A stretch of 64,000 nucleotides of DNA from Hyphococcus sp. (GCA_021776375.1 JAJFGA010000047.1:1-64000), one strand, 5' to 3'. Shown: positions 45,138-54,427, counted from the first letter of the stretch. Notes: generated by a model from the sequence alone, not told the origin. A program made the numbers and translations.

Positions 45138-47397
45138 ATGTTAAATAGATTGGCGAGGACCAAGCCCGCACATCTTTGGGACTGAGACATTCTTCCGATT
45201 TAGATGTCCGATAATCCCCCAAACAAAGCTTAGCTTGAATGCAATTCCCATCTTCATCTCGGTCGCACTGAATAGGTGCGCCATTAATCGTCGGGCGCGG
45301 CTCTTGTATCGCCCGCGCGTAATAAAGCGTGTCGCGTTTTGCGTCTGCAAAGCCCGGGTCTTCAAACTCAAAGCTACATCCATTTTGATCTGGCGTGCAT
45401 GCATGAGACAGGAAGACATCATCAATTAAATTACCAACGGGCTCGTTCGGTGATGTTTGTGGCCGTATACGGATAATTTCGATTCGCTCAATAAGATTGC
45501 GTTCATTCGACGGATTATAACACTCTCCCGTGCATAAACTCGTGATGCGGTCTTCACCGAGCGCTTCGGCTGCATAGTCGGGACAGCCCGGGTTTTGTTT
45601 AAATGAACCGACCGCATGAACTTTAAATTTACCTGATGTTGCGGCTTCAATTGTTGCGCCCATTGGCGCTTCGCCGCCGCTGCTGTCGATACGGTCAAAC
45701 CAAAGCAACATACGCGGCCCAGACGTAGCATAGGTTTCCCGGCGCTGCAGCGCCGCCCAAATTTCGTCCCGCGAACGGCCGTTTGTATGAACTGCGGCAA
45801 GGCCGCCTGTTTGAAAAAAACTCGACTGTCGCTCCAGCTCGGTCAGCTGAAAACCTGCCAAGGTTTGAAGTTCAGCGCGGGTTTTAAAATGAAGGGTTGA
45901 ATCGGGTTTTGATTCATCCAGAATAAACGCCTTGCGGTATTTATGATCAACAATACCGCTCGCCTCCGTGTTCAACCGCCGAGCCACTTCTTTGTATCCA
46001 GTCCCCGCACGTGCACGGTGATTATCTGAGGAAGCGATAAAGCCCCAGTTAAATCTGCCCAAGTCAGCACTAGCTGGATCACTATCTTCTGTGATGCCTT
46101 CAAAGTTTGAAATCGCCAAACCATATTGCACGGAAGTGCGCGGACGATGGTGGAATGGAGGCAAGTAACAGTCCTTGCACTGACCGGAATCCAACCAATC
46201 CTCAGGCGCTTCACTCGCCACGCCAAGGTGGTATGCCACGCCCATGCTGGCCGCAGCGTCTCTCGCTTCCGCCGCCTTACTTTCGCACGTATCAGCAGAC
46301 TGGCCTTCAGCAAGGCAACGCTCCTGAATAATCTCACCGGCACGCACGCAAGGCGGTGTAAAGCCCTCCTGATTGAGCGGACATTTCGCAAATCGCTCCG
46401 CCTGATCAAGGTCAATAATGTTCTTATAAGGCCTATACTCTTCTGAATTACCATGTCCGGAATAGATTTCTATCAGCGAAAAAGTTTCCGGTTTGTGTTT
46501 GGGGGCGAGCTGTTTGTCCCACGTGGTGCCTGGCGGCGTGTAAAAGCCCCATGATGAACCATGCGGAATGATCAACGGGTCGAGCCCCTGATCATCAAGG
46601 CGGGCGATTAAGTCTTCTGGGTATTTAGCGGACTCATAACAATCTGCTGGCAATTCGCTCGAAGGCAGTGTCGGATCGCAATCCGGCACATCACGAATAT
46701 TTTTCAAAAATGTGTTAAAGTCATAATAGATGTCGCGGTTTTTGAAATCTGCAAGAATAAGCTTCGCAGTAAGGCCTGCTGCGTTCGTACGTAAAGCATC
46801 TGTTGCAACGCCTTGCGCCGCAATCGGCCGCGCCGCAACCTCGCCGTCCTCTAACCCTTTAAAAATAACATTCTTATGGCCGTAATGCTCACTCGGCACA
46901 TTGCCGACTTGTGTCCATTCAAAACCCAGCATAGAGACAAGGTCGGGGTTAGATTGATCGGAAGACTTTGCCTGGCATTGGCGCACGGCATCCTTAGTGC
47001 TTTTCCATCGTGCTGGCGTCCCAGCTTCTGCATGATCTGTAATCGACCAAAAATCGATTGCCGAACAATATCGGGCGTAATCGCAAGCATCTGCAACGGG
47101 ATGAACACCCTTACCATGCATCATTGGAAGCGCCCAAAGAAAGGCGTCCGTCGAGTAGCTGGAATGCACATGCAGGTCGCCGAATAATATTTGATCTGTC
47201 TCGTGTTCTGCTGGGCTATAGAGCTGGTCAGCCTGTCTACGCGCGATGATGACAGCTTCCGGCGTCCCATCGGCTTGGGGTGCGCCAGCAGATCGTTCAT
47301 GCCCCAATTTTCCTGAGACCATTGCCCCGGCATATATTTTCCAACCCACAAAAAGCGCGACGAAGGATACTGTGATTGCAAAGATGGTATTTTTCAT
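45127..47397 (-). CDS. DUF3604 (PHP-like) exported protein of unknown function
   Basis: A 756-residue protein with an N-terminal helix that acts as signal or anchor (IFAITVSFVALFVGWKIYAG). LFGDLHVHSSYSTDAFLW places an H76-x-H78 pair like that of PHP-family phosphoesterases, followed by DFWSITDHAE (D121-H122), IPHGSSW, IYSGHGNSEEY, IASSDNHRARAGTG and YATSGPRMLLWFD. Together these look like a complete set of metal ligands. Many Cys lie in the second half (CPDYAAEALG, CTGECYNPS, HACTPDQNGCSFEFEDPGF, CDRDEDGNC), which suggests periplasmic disulfides. I can name the family, not the substrate. It is first in an operon with an isomerase and a HupE-like protein. Confidence 0.8.
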   Translation of the reverse strand: MKNTIFAITVSFVALFVGWKIYAGAMVSGKLGHERSAGAPQADGTPEAVIIARRQADQLYSPAEHETDQILFGDLHVHSSYSTDAFLWALPMMHGKGVHPVADACDYARYCSAIDFWSITDHAEAGTPARWKSTKDAVRQCQAKSSDQSNPDLVSMLGFEWTQVGNVPSEHYGHKNVIFKGLEDGEVAARPIAAQGVATDALRTNAAGLTAKLILADFKNRDIYYDFNTFLKNIRDVPDCDPTLPSSELPADCYESAKYPEDLIARLDDQGLDPLIIPHGSSWGFYTPPGTTWDKQLAPKHKPETFSLIEIYSGHGNSEEYRPYKNIIDLDQAERFAKCPLNQEGFTPPCVRAGEIIQERCLAEGQSADTCESKAAEARDAAASMGVAYHLGVASEAPEDWLDSGQCKDCYLPPFHHRPRTSVQYGLAISNFEGITEDSDPASADLGRFNWGFIASSDNHRARAGTGYKEVARRLNTEASGIVDHKYRKAFILDESKPDSTLHFKTRAELQTLAGFQLTELERQSSFFQTGGLAAVHTNGRSRDEIWAALQRRETYATSGPRMLLWFDRIDSSGGEAPMGATIEAATSGKFKVHAVGSFKQNPGCPDYAAEALGEDRITSLCTGECYNPSNERNLIERIEIIRIRPQTSPNEPVGNLIDDVFLSHACTPDQNGCSFEFEDPGFADAKRDTLYYARAIQEPRPTINGAPIQCDRDEDGNCIQAKLCLGDYRTSKSEECLSPKDVRAWSSPIYLTYAQ

Positions 47398-47878
47398 CCC
47401 GATTTCCTATGTTCAATGCTTAGTGTCTATCTTGTTGGTTGATTGCATAAGCGCCCAAAAGGGGCGGCGATTTCAATATAAACTCCATAATTCGCTGGAT
47501 TGCAGCCTCAGCCTCCCTGAAACCCCGAGCGCCAAACCAGCCTTGGAATGCAAATCCATGTTTCAGTGGAGCAACTTAAAGCTATTTATGTGTGTCCGCA
47601 AACAGACTGCTCAGTTGGCAACTGTATTGGCTTGAGCGAGACACCGTCACGCTTTTTTCAGCAAAGTCATTTCTTCTTGCCTGCCGAGCGTCTGTTTCTT
47701 CCCTCTTTACCGTCTTGCGAAGCGCCATATATTATAGTCGTGTTTGAAACACGGCCCAACTTAAGGGTACGATCTTATGCATATCCGTCTTTGGGCAGCG
47801 TTATATTTCGCCAACCTGCCACCAACACACAGCTTGTGGGTCTAGGCCTGCCCAAAATGAAGTGAATACAGATAGCGC
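47398..47878. other. Intergenic region upstream of DUF3604 and tauE-like genes, nothing recognised
   Basis: A 481-base divergent gap. Open frames of up to 129 codons occur on the plus strand but overlap the DUF3604 gene or have no domain pattern and no ribosome-binding site. It must hold the promoters for both flanking genes, which I could not place with confidence. Confidence 0.4.
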
Positions 47879-48640
47879 ATGCCCCTTCTTGCCTTACTCT
47901 TTTTTATCACAGCGGTGCTTTACGCCTCGGTCGGCTTTGGCGGCGGCTCGACCTATAATGCTCTTCTTGTTCTTCATGGTGCGGATTACCGCATCCTTCC
48001 GTCGATTGCGTTGATCTGCAATATTATCGTTGTCACCGGCGGCGCGTTAAGATTTTCGCGCGCTGGTCACCTCGATTGGCGGGCGCTTTTACCGTGGATT
48101 GCCGCGTCCGTTCCCGCAGCTTGGATTGGCGGGCGTATCCCTATCTCCGAGACGGTCTTCATCGCCGTTCTTGGGCTAACTTTGCTCGCAGCGGGCGTGC
48201 GTCTTGCTTTTGAGCGGCCCCCGGCGACGCCCGGTGGTGGTTTTCGCCAAACCTCCGCATCGATCGCCATTACAATTGGCGGCGCTCTCGGTTTTGTCTC
48301 AGGCCTGGTTGGCATTGGCGGCGGAATTTTTCTGGCGCCGGTGCTTTATCTTTTGCGCTGGGGCGATCCGCGAAAAATCGCCGCCGCCTGCAGCTTGTTT
48401 ATTCTGGTGAACTCGCTCTCAGGCCTTGCCGGCCAGGCGATGAAGCTGGGCGATCTTGGCGGTATTTCCATGATCGTCGAATACTGGATGGTCTTCCCGG
48501 CAGTCCTCATCGGCGGACAAATCGGCTCGCGCCTTGGCGCATCGAAATTGAGCCCGGTCACTGTCAAGCGCCTGACTGCGGCTTTAATCCTCTATGTCGC
48601 TATCCGGCTGTTATGGCGCTGGGGAAGGTTCGTTTTCTAG
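47879..48640 (+). CDS. TauE/SafE-family sulfite exporter-like membrane protein
   Basis: A 253-residue protein with about eight helices and the two TauE/SafE repeats: FFITAVLYASVGFGGGSTYNALLV at the N-terminus (family G-x-G-G-G) and LGFVSGLVGIGGGIFLAPVLYL near residue 145. Substrates in this family include sulfite and sulfo-organics; none can be chosen here. It lies just ahead of the cobalamin riboswitch but reads in the same direction, so the B12 operon has its own promoter or is read through into. Confidence 0.85.
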   Translation: MPLLALLFFITAVLYASVGFGGGSTYNALLVLHGADYRILPSIALICNIIVVTGGALRFSRAGHLDWRALLPWIAASVPAAWIGGRIPISETVFIAVLGLTLLAAGVRLAFERPPATPGGGFRQTSASIAITIGGALGFVSGLVGIGGGIFLAPVLYLLRWGDPRKIAAACSLFILVNSLSGLAGQAMKLGDLGGISMIVEYWMVFPAVLIGGQIGSRLGASKLSPVTVKRLTAALILYVAIRLLWRWGRFVF

Positions 48641-48670
48641 TTGACAATCGAAAACACGCATGAGCATTTT

Positions 48671-48835
48671 CAGGTCAGATGGCGCCCCTAACCGGGCTTA
48701 AAAGGGAATCCGGTTTCAATCCGGAACTGTTCCCGCAACTGTAAGCGGTTAGCCGTCAGCCACGATCCACTGGAGCCTCCCGCTCCGGGAAGGAGGCTGC
48801 CGACAATGACCCGCGAAGTCAGGAGACCTGCCATC
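48671..48835 (+). ncRNA. Cobalamin (B12) riboswitch
   Basis: The conserved core is complete: AGGGAATCCGGT, CCGGAACTGTTCCCGCAACT, GTAAGCGG, CCACTGG, GGGAAGG and the B12 box AGTCAGGAGACCTGCC at 48817-48832. Order and spacing fit the adenosylcobalamin-type aptamer. It lies about 140 bases before the btuB-like gene, whose expression it should reduce when B12 is plentiful. A TTGACA at 48641-48646 may be the -35 of the promoter. Confidence 0.95.
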
Positions 48836-48893
48836 GCGTCGCTCGTTCCCGGCCGGGATAGCCGTAAGAACAAGGTCTGAATTCCTCAGAGGC

Positions 48894-48931
48894 GACAAAA
48901 CTTAAACCCCCACTCCAAAGTGGGTTTTGTC
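48894..48931 (+). terminator. Terminator-like hairpin after the riboswitch (expression platform)
   Basis: GACAAAA (48894-48900) pairs with TTTTGTC (48925-48931) and CCCACT (48909-48914) with AGTGGG (48919-48924) around a CCAA loop; a short bulge separates the two stems. The 3' side contains TTTT right after the GC-rich stem. The hairpin ends 43 bases before the btuB-like ATG. It can act as a conditional terminator or as part of a translational switch. Confidence 0.65.
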
Positions 48932-48974
48932 AGCTATCAGCACCCGGATGATCCCCGGGTTGAGGAGAACAGCT

Positions 48975-50804
48975 ATGATTATAAAATACACAACCGTTGT
49001 GGCGGCGGCGACGCTTTTCTGTATCGCGCCGGTTTCCGCCGGCTCTGAAAACGACGCCCGTGACGAAATCATTGTCGAAGGGCTGCGCCTCGCGGCACCG
49101 GCCAGCGAAACCGGTTCTTCCGTCTCTATCATCACCGCGGAAGATATTGAATTGCGCGGCTACGCCTTTGCACTCGATGCGCTGGCCTCTGCGCCCGGCG
49201 TCACCATCAACCAGAATGGCGCCTTTGGCGGCCTTGCAACGGTGCGCATTCGCGGCGCCGCCAGCGACCAGACGCTGGTGCTCCTCGATGGCGTGCCGCT
49301 GGGCGATCCGACGGCGGTTGGCGGCGGATATGATTTCTCGCTCCTTGATTCTGCCGATATTGAGCGCATAGAGGTTTTAAAAGGCCCCCAATCAACACTT
49401 TGGGGCTCCGACGCCATCGGCGGGGTGGTCAATATCATCACCAAGCGCCCGGAGGCCGGGATTGGCGCCAGACTATTTGCCGAAGGCGGATCGTTTAAAA
49501 CCTATCGCGGCGGCGCGGCCGTTTTTGGGGCAAATAATACCGGCGATTTTCGCCTCGCCGCATCGGGCATTACCAGCGACGGCATCTCCAAAGCCGACGC
49601 CGCTGACGGCAACGGTGAGGCTGATGGCTATGATGGGCGGACTTTTGCGGCGCGCGGCGGGCTGAACTTGCCCCACGGGATGCGCCTTGAAGCACGCGCG
49701 CGATACATGGAAGGCGAGACCGATATTGACGGATTTCCGCCGCCAAACTTTTCGCTTGCCGACACCAGAGATTATTCCAAAACCGAACAATTCACCGTCG
49801 CCACGACGCTGCACGCACCGTTGTTCAACGAGCAGCTTGAAAACAGTTTCATGACCGGGTTCACCGACATTAACCGCAGCGGGAACTTCGGAGGATTTGC
49901 GGCGCTCGACAAAGGTGACCGATTGATCCTGCGCTATCAGGGTACGTTCAACATTAGCGTGCGCCATCGCCTCGCATTTGGCGCCGAGCGCGAGGAGAAC
50001 GAAGCCAATAGCGACAAGACATCCGTAAACGGCCTGTTTGCACTCTATGAACTAAAGCCGTTTGACGGACTGACACTCACTGCAGGCGTGCGCAATGACG
50101 ACCACAACCGCTTTGGTTCGGCAACGACCGCCAGAGCCGCCGTCGCCTGGTCACCATCGCAATATGTCACGTTGCGCGGCAGTTGGGGAGAAGGCTTCAA
50201 GGCGCCGACGATTTTTCAACTGACCCAGACCTTTGGGCTATTGCCGGCCAATGGCGATCTCAAACCGGAAACGAGTAGCGCCTTTGACTTCGGTATTGAC
50301 CTGACCGCGCCAAACACCCGCGCAAGGCTGAGCGTTACCTATTTTGATCGCGATACGGAAAACCTGATCATCTTTGCGCCAAATTTTCGTTATGAAAATC
50401 TCGATGCGACGAAAGCAAATGGCGTAGAGACCGCGCTTGATATCACCGTCACCGATAGCGTCAGTATTTCTGCAAGCCACGCCTATATCGACGCTGAAAA
50501 CGCAACCACTGGCGAGCGGCAAATCCGCATCCCACGCCATTCCGGCGACTTTGCGGTAACCTATAAAAACGGGCCGATTTCAGGCTCGGCTGTATTGCGC
50601 TATAACGGCGCGGAGAACGAAGGCGCGTTCGGAATCGACGTTCCGTCATGGGTCAGGGTCGATCTTGCCGCGAGTTATCAGGTAAGCGAGACAATCGAAC
50701 TTTACAGCCGGATCGAAAATCTCTTTGATGAAAATTACCAACAAATCTCCGGTTTCGGCACACCGGGCCTTTCCGCTACTGGCGGCGTCAGATTGGTTTT
50801 CTAG
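48975..50804 (+). CDS. btuB: TonB-dependent vitamin B12 receptor (BtuB-like)
   Basis: Outer-membrane receptor of 609 residues from ATG 48975, with GAGGAG 7 bases upstream. Signal peptide KYTTVVAAATLFCIAPVSA, then a TonB box-like DEIIVEG. The plug domain has ALASAPGVTINQNGAFGGLATVRIRGAASDQTLVLLDGVPL and IERIEVLKGPQSTLWGSDAIGGVVNIITKR. The barrel ends in GVRLVF with terminal Phe. The riboswitch upstream and the btuFCD genes downstream fix the substrate as a cobalamin. Confidence 0.93.
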   Translation: MIIKYTTVVAAATLFCIAPVSAGSENDARDEIIVEGLRLAAPASETGSSVSIITAEDIELRGYAFALDALASAPGVTINQNGAFGGLATVRIRGAASDQTLVLLDGVPLGDPTAVGGGYDFSLLDSADIERIEVLKGPQSTLWGSDAIGGVVNIITKRPEAGIGARLFAEGGSFKTYRGGAAVFGANNTGDFRLAASGITSDGISKADAADGNGEADGYDGRTFAARGGLNLPHGMRLEARARYMEGETDIDGFPPPNFSLADTRDYSKTEQFTVATTLHAPLFNEQLENSFMTGFTDINRSGNFGGFAALDKGDRLILRYQGTFNISVRHRLAFGAEREENEANSDKTSVNGLFALYELKPFDGLTLTAGVRNDDHNRFGSATTARAAVAWSPSQYVTLRGSWGEGFKAPTIFQLTQTFGLLPANGDLKPETSSAFDFGIDLTAPNTRARLSVTYFDRDTENLIIFAPNFRYENLDATKANGVETALDITVTDSVSISASHAYIDAENATTGERQIRIPRHSGDFAVTYKNGPISGSAVLRYNGAENEGAFGIDVPSWVRVDLAASYQVSETIELYSRIENLFDENYQQISGFGTPGLSATGGVRLVF

Positions 50805-50805
50805 A

Positions 50806-51663
50806 ATGATCCTTAGACTGATATCTATTGTCGCTATAGTAATGTTTGTCGCGGCATGCTCGCGGCAAACATTGCATGGCGAAGCCGGACAAGATGTGTC
50901 CGGCGCCAACAAAACAATCGTCAGCCTTGATTTTTGCGCCGACCAGTTTGTTTTAAAGCTTGCTGAGCGTGAAAATATCCTCGCTTTATCACCGGATGCA
51001 GAAGCGGTGTTTTCCTATATGCGCAATGACGCCAGGGGCATTGCCAAAGTCCGTGCGCGAGCGGAGGATATCTTGCTACTGGCGCCGGATATGGTCGTGC
51101 GAACCTATGGCGGTGGGCCGAATGCAACGGCGTTTTTCGAGCGCGCCGGCATAAAAGTCGTTCAGATCGCCTATGCCGGCGATCTCGACACTGTAAGGCA
51201 GAGTATCCTTGATGCGGCAGAAGATATGGATGCGCCGGAGCGCGGCGACGCGCTGGTTACGGAAATGGATGCACGCCTTGCAGCTTTGTCTCCTTTAAAC
51301 ACCGGGTCAACAATCCTTTACATGACCTCGAAAGGCGCCGTCGCTGGTCGCGGCACATTGATTGGCGAGCTGCTGGAGCGGGCCGGCTATGAAAATTTTC
51401 AAGCCGCGCCCGGCTGGAACTCACTGCCGCTAGAACGCCTTGCCTATGAAAGTCCGAATGTCATCGCCGCCGGATTTTTCGACACCAGCGATATGGTTTC
51501 CGACATGTGGACACCGTCGCGCCATCCCGTCGCCCGGCGCCAACTGTCAGGCCGCCCGGTGATTGATTTACCGAGCGCCTGGACCGCGTGCAGCGGATGG
51601 TTCCTGCTCGATGCGCTGGAAGCGCTTGCCGTGGCGGCGCCAACAGGTTCATCTGTACAATGA
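50806..51663 (+). CDS. btuF: Cobalamin ABC transporter substrate-binding lipoprotein (BtuF-like)
   Basis: A 285-residue periplasmic binding protein of the TroA/BtuF fold. ATG 50806 follows the btuB stop by one base. The N-terminus IVAIVMFVAAC has a good lipobox (VAAC), so it is membrane-anchored. TIVSLDFCADQFVLKLAERENILALSP is the typical start of the first lobe. VRTYGGGPNATAFFERAGIKVVQIAY follows. It should hand B12 from the receptor to BtuCD. The stop overlaps the btuC start by 4 bases. Confidence 0.88.
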   Translation: MILRLISIVAIVMFVAACSRQTLHGEAGQDVSGANKTIVSLDFCADQFVLKLAERENILALSPDAEAVFSYMRNDARGIAKVRARAEDILLLAPDMVVRTYGGGPNATAFFERAGIKVVQIAYAGDLDTVRQSILDAAEDMDAPERGDALVTEMDARLAALSPLNTGSTILYMTSKGAVAGRGTLIGELLERAGYENFQAAPGWNSLPLERLAYESPNVIAAGFFDTSDMVSDMWTPSRHPVARRQLSGRPVIDLPSAWTACSGWFLLDALEALAVAAPTGSSVQ

Positions 51664-52649
51664 AAGACCGCGCGCTCATCCCACTCCTCTCGTCTATTGC
51701 TTTTGCGGCTATCATCGCCGCCTGCCTGATCGGCTCGACGGCGATGTCGCCGGGCCGCCTCCTTGCCGCTCTCGCTGGCGCGGGCTCCACCGGCGACGCC
51801 ATCGTCTTGTGGGAAATCAGACTGCCGCGCGCTATCGCGGCGTTTGTCGTCGGCGCAGCCCTCGGTCTTTGCGGCGCCGCGCTGCAGGGCCTGTTGCGCA
51901 ATCCTCTCGCTGAGCCCGGCGTCCTCGGCGTTTCCGCCTGCGCTTCGCTCGGCGCAACGCTGGCGCTGTTTTACGGCGCCGCCGCCCTCTCGCCCATCAC
52001 CGTGCCGGTCGCGGCCATATCCGGCGCCCTCGCCGCTACCGCGCTACTCGCTTTTGCCGCCATTCATACATCATCCGTCGTCACCCTAATTCTTATCGGC
52101 TTCGGCCTATCGAGTTTCGCCGGCGCCTTAATGGCGCTGCTGCTAAATCTCGCGCCCAATCCGTTCACGCTCTCCGACCTCATCAGCTGGACGCTTGGCT
52201 CGGTCGCCAACAGGAGCTTTGACGACATCTTACTGGCGGCGCCGTTTATGGCTGTCGGATTGGTCTTTATCGTTCTTTCGCGCCGCGCGCTTTCGGCTTT
52301 GAGCCTTGGAGAGGAAACCGCCCATGGCCTTGGCGTTGACCTTCCGCGCGCGCGCGGTTTTGTCATACTCGGAACCGGTCTCATCACTGGCGCGGCGGTC
52401 TCGATCGCCGGCGCCATTGGCTTCATCGGCATCATGGCGCCACATCTGGTGCGACCGCTGGTTGGCTACGACCCGGCGCGAACACTAACGCCGTCAGCAA
52501 TATTGGGCGGTGTCATTTTGGTGCTTGCCGATATCGGCGTACGGTTGATCCCGGCGCCTTCGGAGTTGCGGCTCGGCGTTGTCGCCGCGTTGATCGGTGC
52601 GCCAGCCTTCGTTTGGATCGCGATCGGGCGGGGGCGAGCCAATGGCTGA
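51660..52649 (+). CDS. btuC: Cobalamin ABC transporter permease (BtuC/FecCD family)
   Basis: A 329-residue permease with about ten helices. IRLPRAIAAFVVGAALGLCGAALQGLLRNPLAEPGVLGVS is the FecCD hallmark, then LILIGFGLSSFAGALM and GAIGFIGIMAPHLVRPLVGYDPARTLTPSAILGG near the C-terminus. ATG 51660 overlaps the btuF stop. It overlaps btuD by 8 bases. Confidence 0.93.
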   Translation: MKDRALIPLLSSIAFAAIIAACLIGSTAMSPGRLLAALAGAGSTGDAIVLWEIRLPRAIAAFVVGAALGLCGAALQGLLRNPLAEPGVLGVSACASLGATLALFYGAAALSPITVPVAAISGALAATALLAFAAIHTSSVVTLILIGFGLSSFAGALMALLLNLAPNPFTLSDLISWTLGSVANRSFDDILLAAPFMAVGLVFIVLSRRALSALSLGEETAHGLGVDLPRARGFVILGTGLITGAAVSIAGAIGFIGIMAPHLVRPLVGYDPARTLTPSAILGGVILVLADIGVRLIPAPSELRLGVVAALIGAPAFVWIAIGRGRANG

Positions 52650-53418
52650 GATCAAGCTCAATAATGTTTGCCTCGAAGCTGGCGGTGTGCGCCTCCTCTA
52701 TGACGCCAGCGCCAGCTTCCGCTCCGGCGAGTTCATCGCGTTGATCGGCCCCAATGGCGCCGGCAAAACTACGATGTTGAAATGCGCGCTTGCTCTGATG
52801 GCGCCGTCTACCGGAACGGTCATGCTCGATGGCAGGACCATCGCCGACATCACGCCACTCCAACGGGCACGACTGGTTTCCTACCTGCCGCAATCGCGTC
52901 CCCTAGCCTGGCCGGTGCGTGTCCGCGACGTTGTCGCGCTTGGGCGATACGCATACGGTGCATCAATCACGAAGCTGAAGGGCGAGGACGACGCCGCCGT
53001 CGCCGAGGCGATGCATGATTGCGATCTTGACCACCTTGCCGACCGCCGCACCGATACATTATCCGGCGGCGAGCTGGCGCGAGTTCACTGCGCTCGCGCC
53101 TTTGCTGCAAAGGCGCCGCTCCTGATAGCCGACGAGCCGGTCGCCTCCCTCGACCCCAGCCATCAATTTCAGATCATGGCGCTGATCCGAGCCTATGTAG
53201 ACAATGGCGGCGGCGCGGTTGTCGTCTTACACGATATCGCGCTCGCAGCCCGTTTTGCCGACCGCCTCATCTGGATGAAGGATGGTGAGATCCACGCCAA
53301 TGGCAACCCGGATGAAACGTTGACCGCCGCGCGAATGAAACAAATTTTTGCAGTCAACGCCATCGTCGCACAAGATAAAAATGACTGGTCGCTGACCCTG
53401 ACCGGAGAATGCGCTTGA
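52642..53418 (+). CDS. btuD: Cobalamin ABC transporter ATP-binding protein (BtuD-like)
   Basis: A 258-residue ATPase from ATG 52642. Walker A is GPNGAGKTT, the Q-loop YLPQSRPLAWPVRVRDVVALGRY, the signature LSGGELARVHCARAFA, Walker B PLLIADEPVASLDP and the switch His VVLHDIALAARFADR. The form is that of the FecE/BtuD/HmuV group. It ends the B12 uptake operon. Confidence 0.93.
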   Translation: MAEIKLNNVCLEAGGVRLLYDASASFRSGEFIALIGPNGAGKTTMLKCALALMAPSTGTVMLDGRTIADITPLQRARLVSYLPQSRPLAWPVRVRDVVALGRYAYGASITKLKGEDDAAVAEAMHDCDLDHLADRRTDTLSGGELARVHCARAFAAKAPLLIADEPVASLDPSHQFQIMALIRAYVDNGGGAVVVLHDIALAARFADRLIWMKDGEIHANGNPDETLTAARMKQIFAVNAIVAQDKNDWSLTLTGECA

Positions 53419-53834
53419 AGGGTCTCACCAAAGTCAGGGAGCGTACGCCATATGTCACACAGCAACCGTCTGCCGCACGGCTCATGCAAATAATGCGTCT
53501 ATCACCGGACATTCGGGCGTGTCCCCACGCGCGCATTTTGCGGAAATTGTTGAAAGCATTTTTTCGAGCCGGCGCAAAATGTTTGCAGAGACTTGTTCTG
53601 ACTGGGTTGCTATCGGGGATGTGCCTGATGCGAGCACAGAAAAAGCGAGGACACCCATAATCAGCTTTAATTTTTTGACCCGAGGCAATATGAACGCCAA
53701 CCTACCGGCTCAGGAGAAGGCCGTCACCTGGCGCTCACAGCCTTGTGAAATGGTTCCTGGAGGAGCAAAACAGTCGTTATGGTCTTATCGCGTAGAGCAT
53801 GCTCGTTTCAGCCGCCGGACGATGCCTATAGTAC
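53419..53834. other. Gap between btuD and the hemerythrin gene
   Basis: A 416-base stretch whose only coding trace is the decayed MerR-like sequence on the minus strand (53482 to about 53770). A plus-strand frame of 83 codons at 53409-53660 starts inside btuD, is rich in Arg and Leu and shows no domain; I treat it as a shadow. Confidence 0.55.
53482..53770 (-). pseudogene. Decayed MerR-family regulator
   Basis: Read on the minus strand, the C-terminal part ILRRLEKMLSTISAKC and ARGDTPECPVIDALFA matches the usual end of MerR-type metal regulators (dimer helix, then CxxGxxPxCPIIDAL). Upstream, in the same frame, FAPPGTISQGCERQVT resembles the GLLxPPxRTxSGYRxYT of the MerR N-terminal domain, and RLAFILPRVKKL resembles RLRFIRRAR. 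A TGA at 53710-53712 interrupts the frame, a TAA lies further up, and the region between the helices is shorter than normal. I infer a dead gene. A short open frame of 72 codons remains; that it is a living small protein cannot be excluded. Confidence 0.45.
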
Positions 53835-54413
53835 TTAAATGCGGCGTTCCTTCATCATGTCTGATAGGGCCTGAAGCGACTTTTTGTTCAAGCGGGCCCG
53901 TGCAATCGGCAAGAGGACTGCATTTTCCAAGGCGAGATGTTGAAGAATATGCTCCGCGAAGCCACGGACCGTCCGGCTGACTTTGCCACTCAACTTTTCA
54001 CCCGCCAGCACGCTCTCTAAAACAGACGTCATGCCGGCAACTGTCCCTTCATCTTTTTTATGTTCATCAGCCAGGCGCTCAATGAGTTTATCTATATTGT
54101 CCTCAGGCGGACAATTCTGCAGCAGTAGCGGAAAAAAACATAACTCTTCATCAGCAACGTGAACGGCGAAATCGGTTTCTAGGAAATCTATCAGCTTTTT
54201 GACGCCGGCCTCATTTACCTCACCATCCGCAACCAGATGTAGAATATTCGCCGCTTGGCGTTGTCGATTATGCTCAACGAACAGAAAATCGATCGGGTTC
54301 TCAATCAACTGCGGAGACGGCGCATCAATATCCCAAGGGTTAACGGCTTCATGGCTTTCGTGCGCCGCGCCGTCCTCCGGATTATGGTTTGATGTGTGGC
54401 TTGTGACATTCAT
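53835..54413 (-). CDS. Hemerythrin-domain protein
   Basis: A 192-residue cytoplasmic protein. The His/Glu ligand set of a di-iron hemerythrin domain is visible in order: PIDFLFVEHNRQRQAA, DFAVHVADEELCFFPLLL (HxxxE), LADEHKKDEG, and FAEHILQHLALENAVLLP (H and HxxxE). The first 35 residues are polar and His-rich. Such proteins bind oxygen or nitric oxide or repair iron-sulfur clusters. It lies 14 bases after the porin at the end of the nar cluster, so protection during nitrate respiration is a reasonable inference. Confidence 0.85.
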   Translation of the reverse strand: MNVTSHTSNHNPEDGAAHESHEAVNPWDIDAPSPQLIENPIDFLFVEHNRQRQAANILHLVADGEVNEAGVKKLIDFLETDFAVHVADEELCFFPLLLQNCPPEDNIDKLIERLADEHKKDEGTVAGMTSVLESVLAGEKLSGKVSRTVRGFAEHILQHLALENAVLLPIARARLNKKSLQALSDMMKERRI

Positions 54414-54427
54414 GGCCGCTCACTCCC

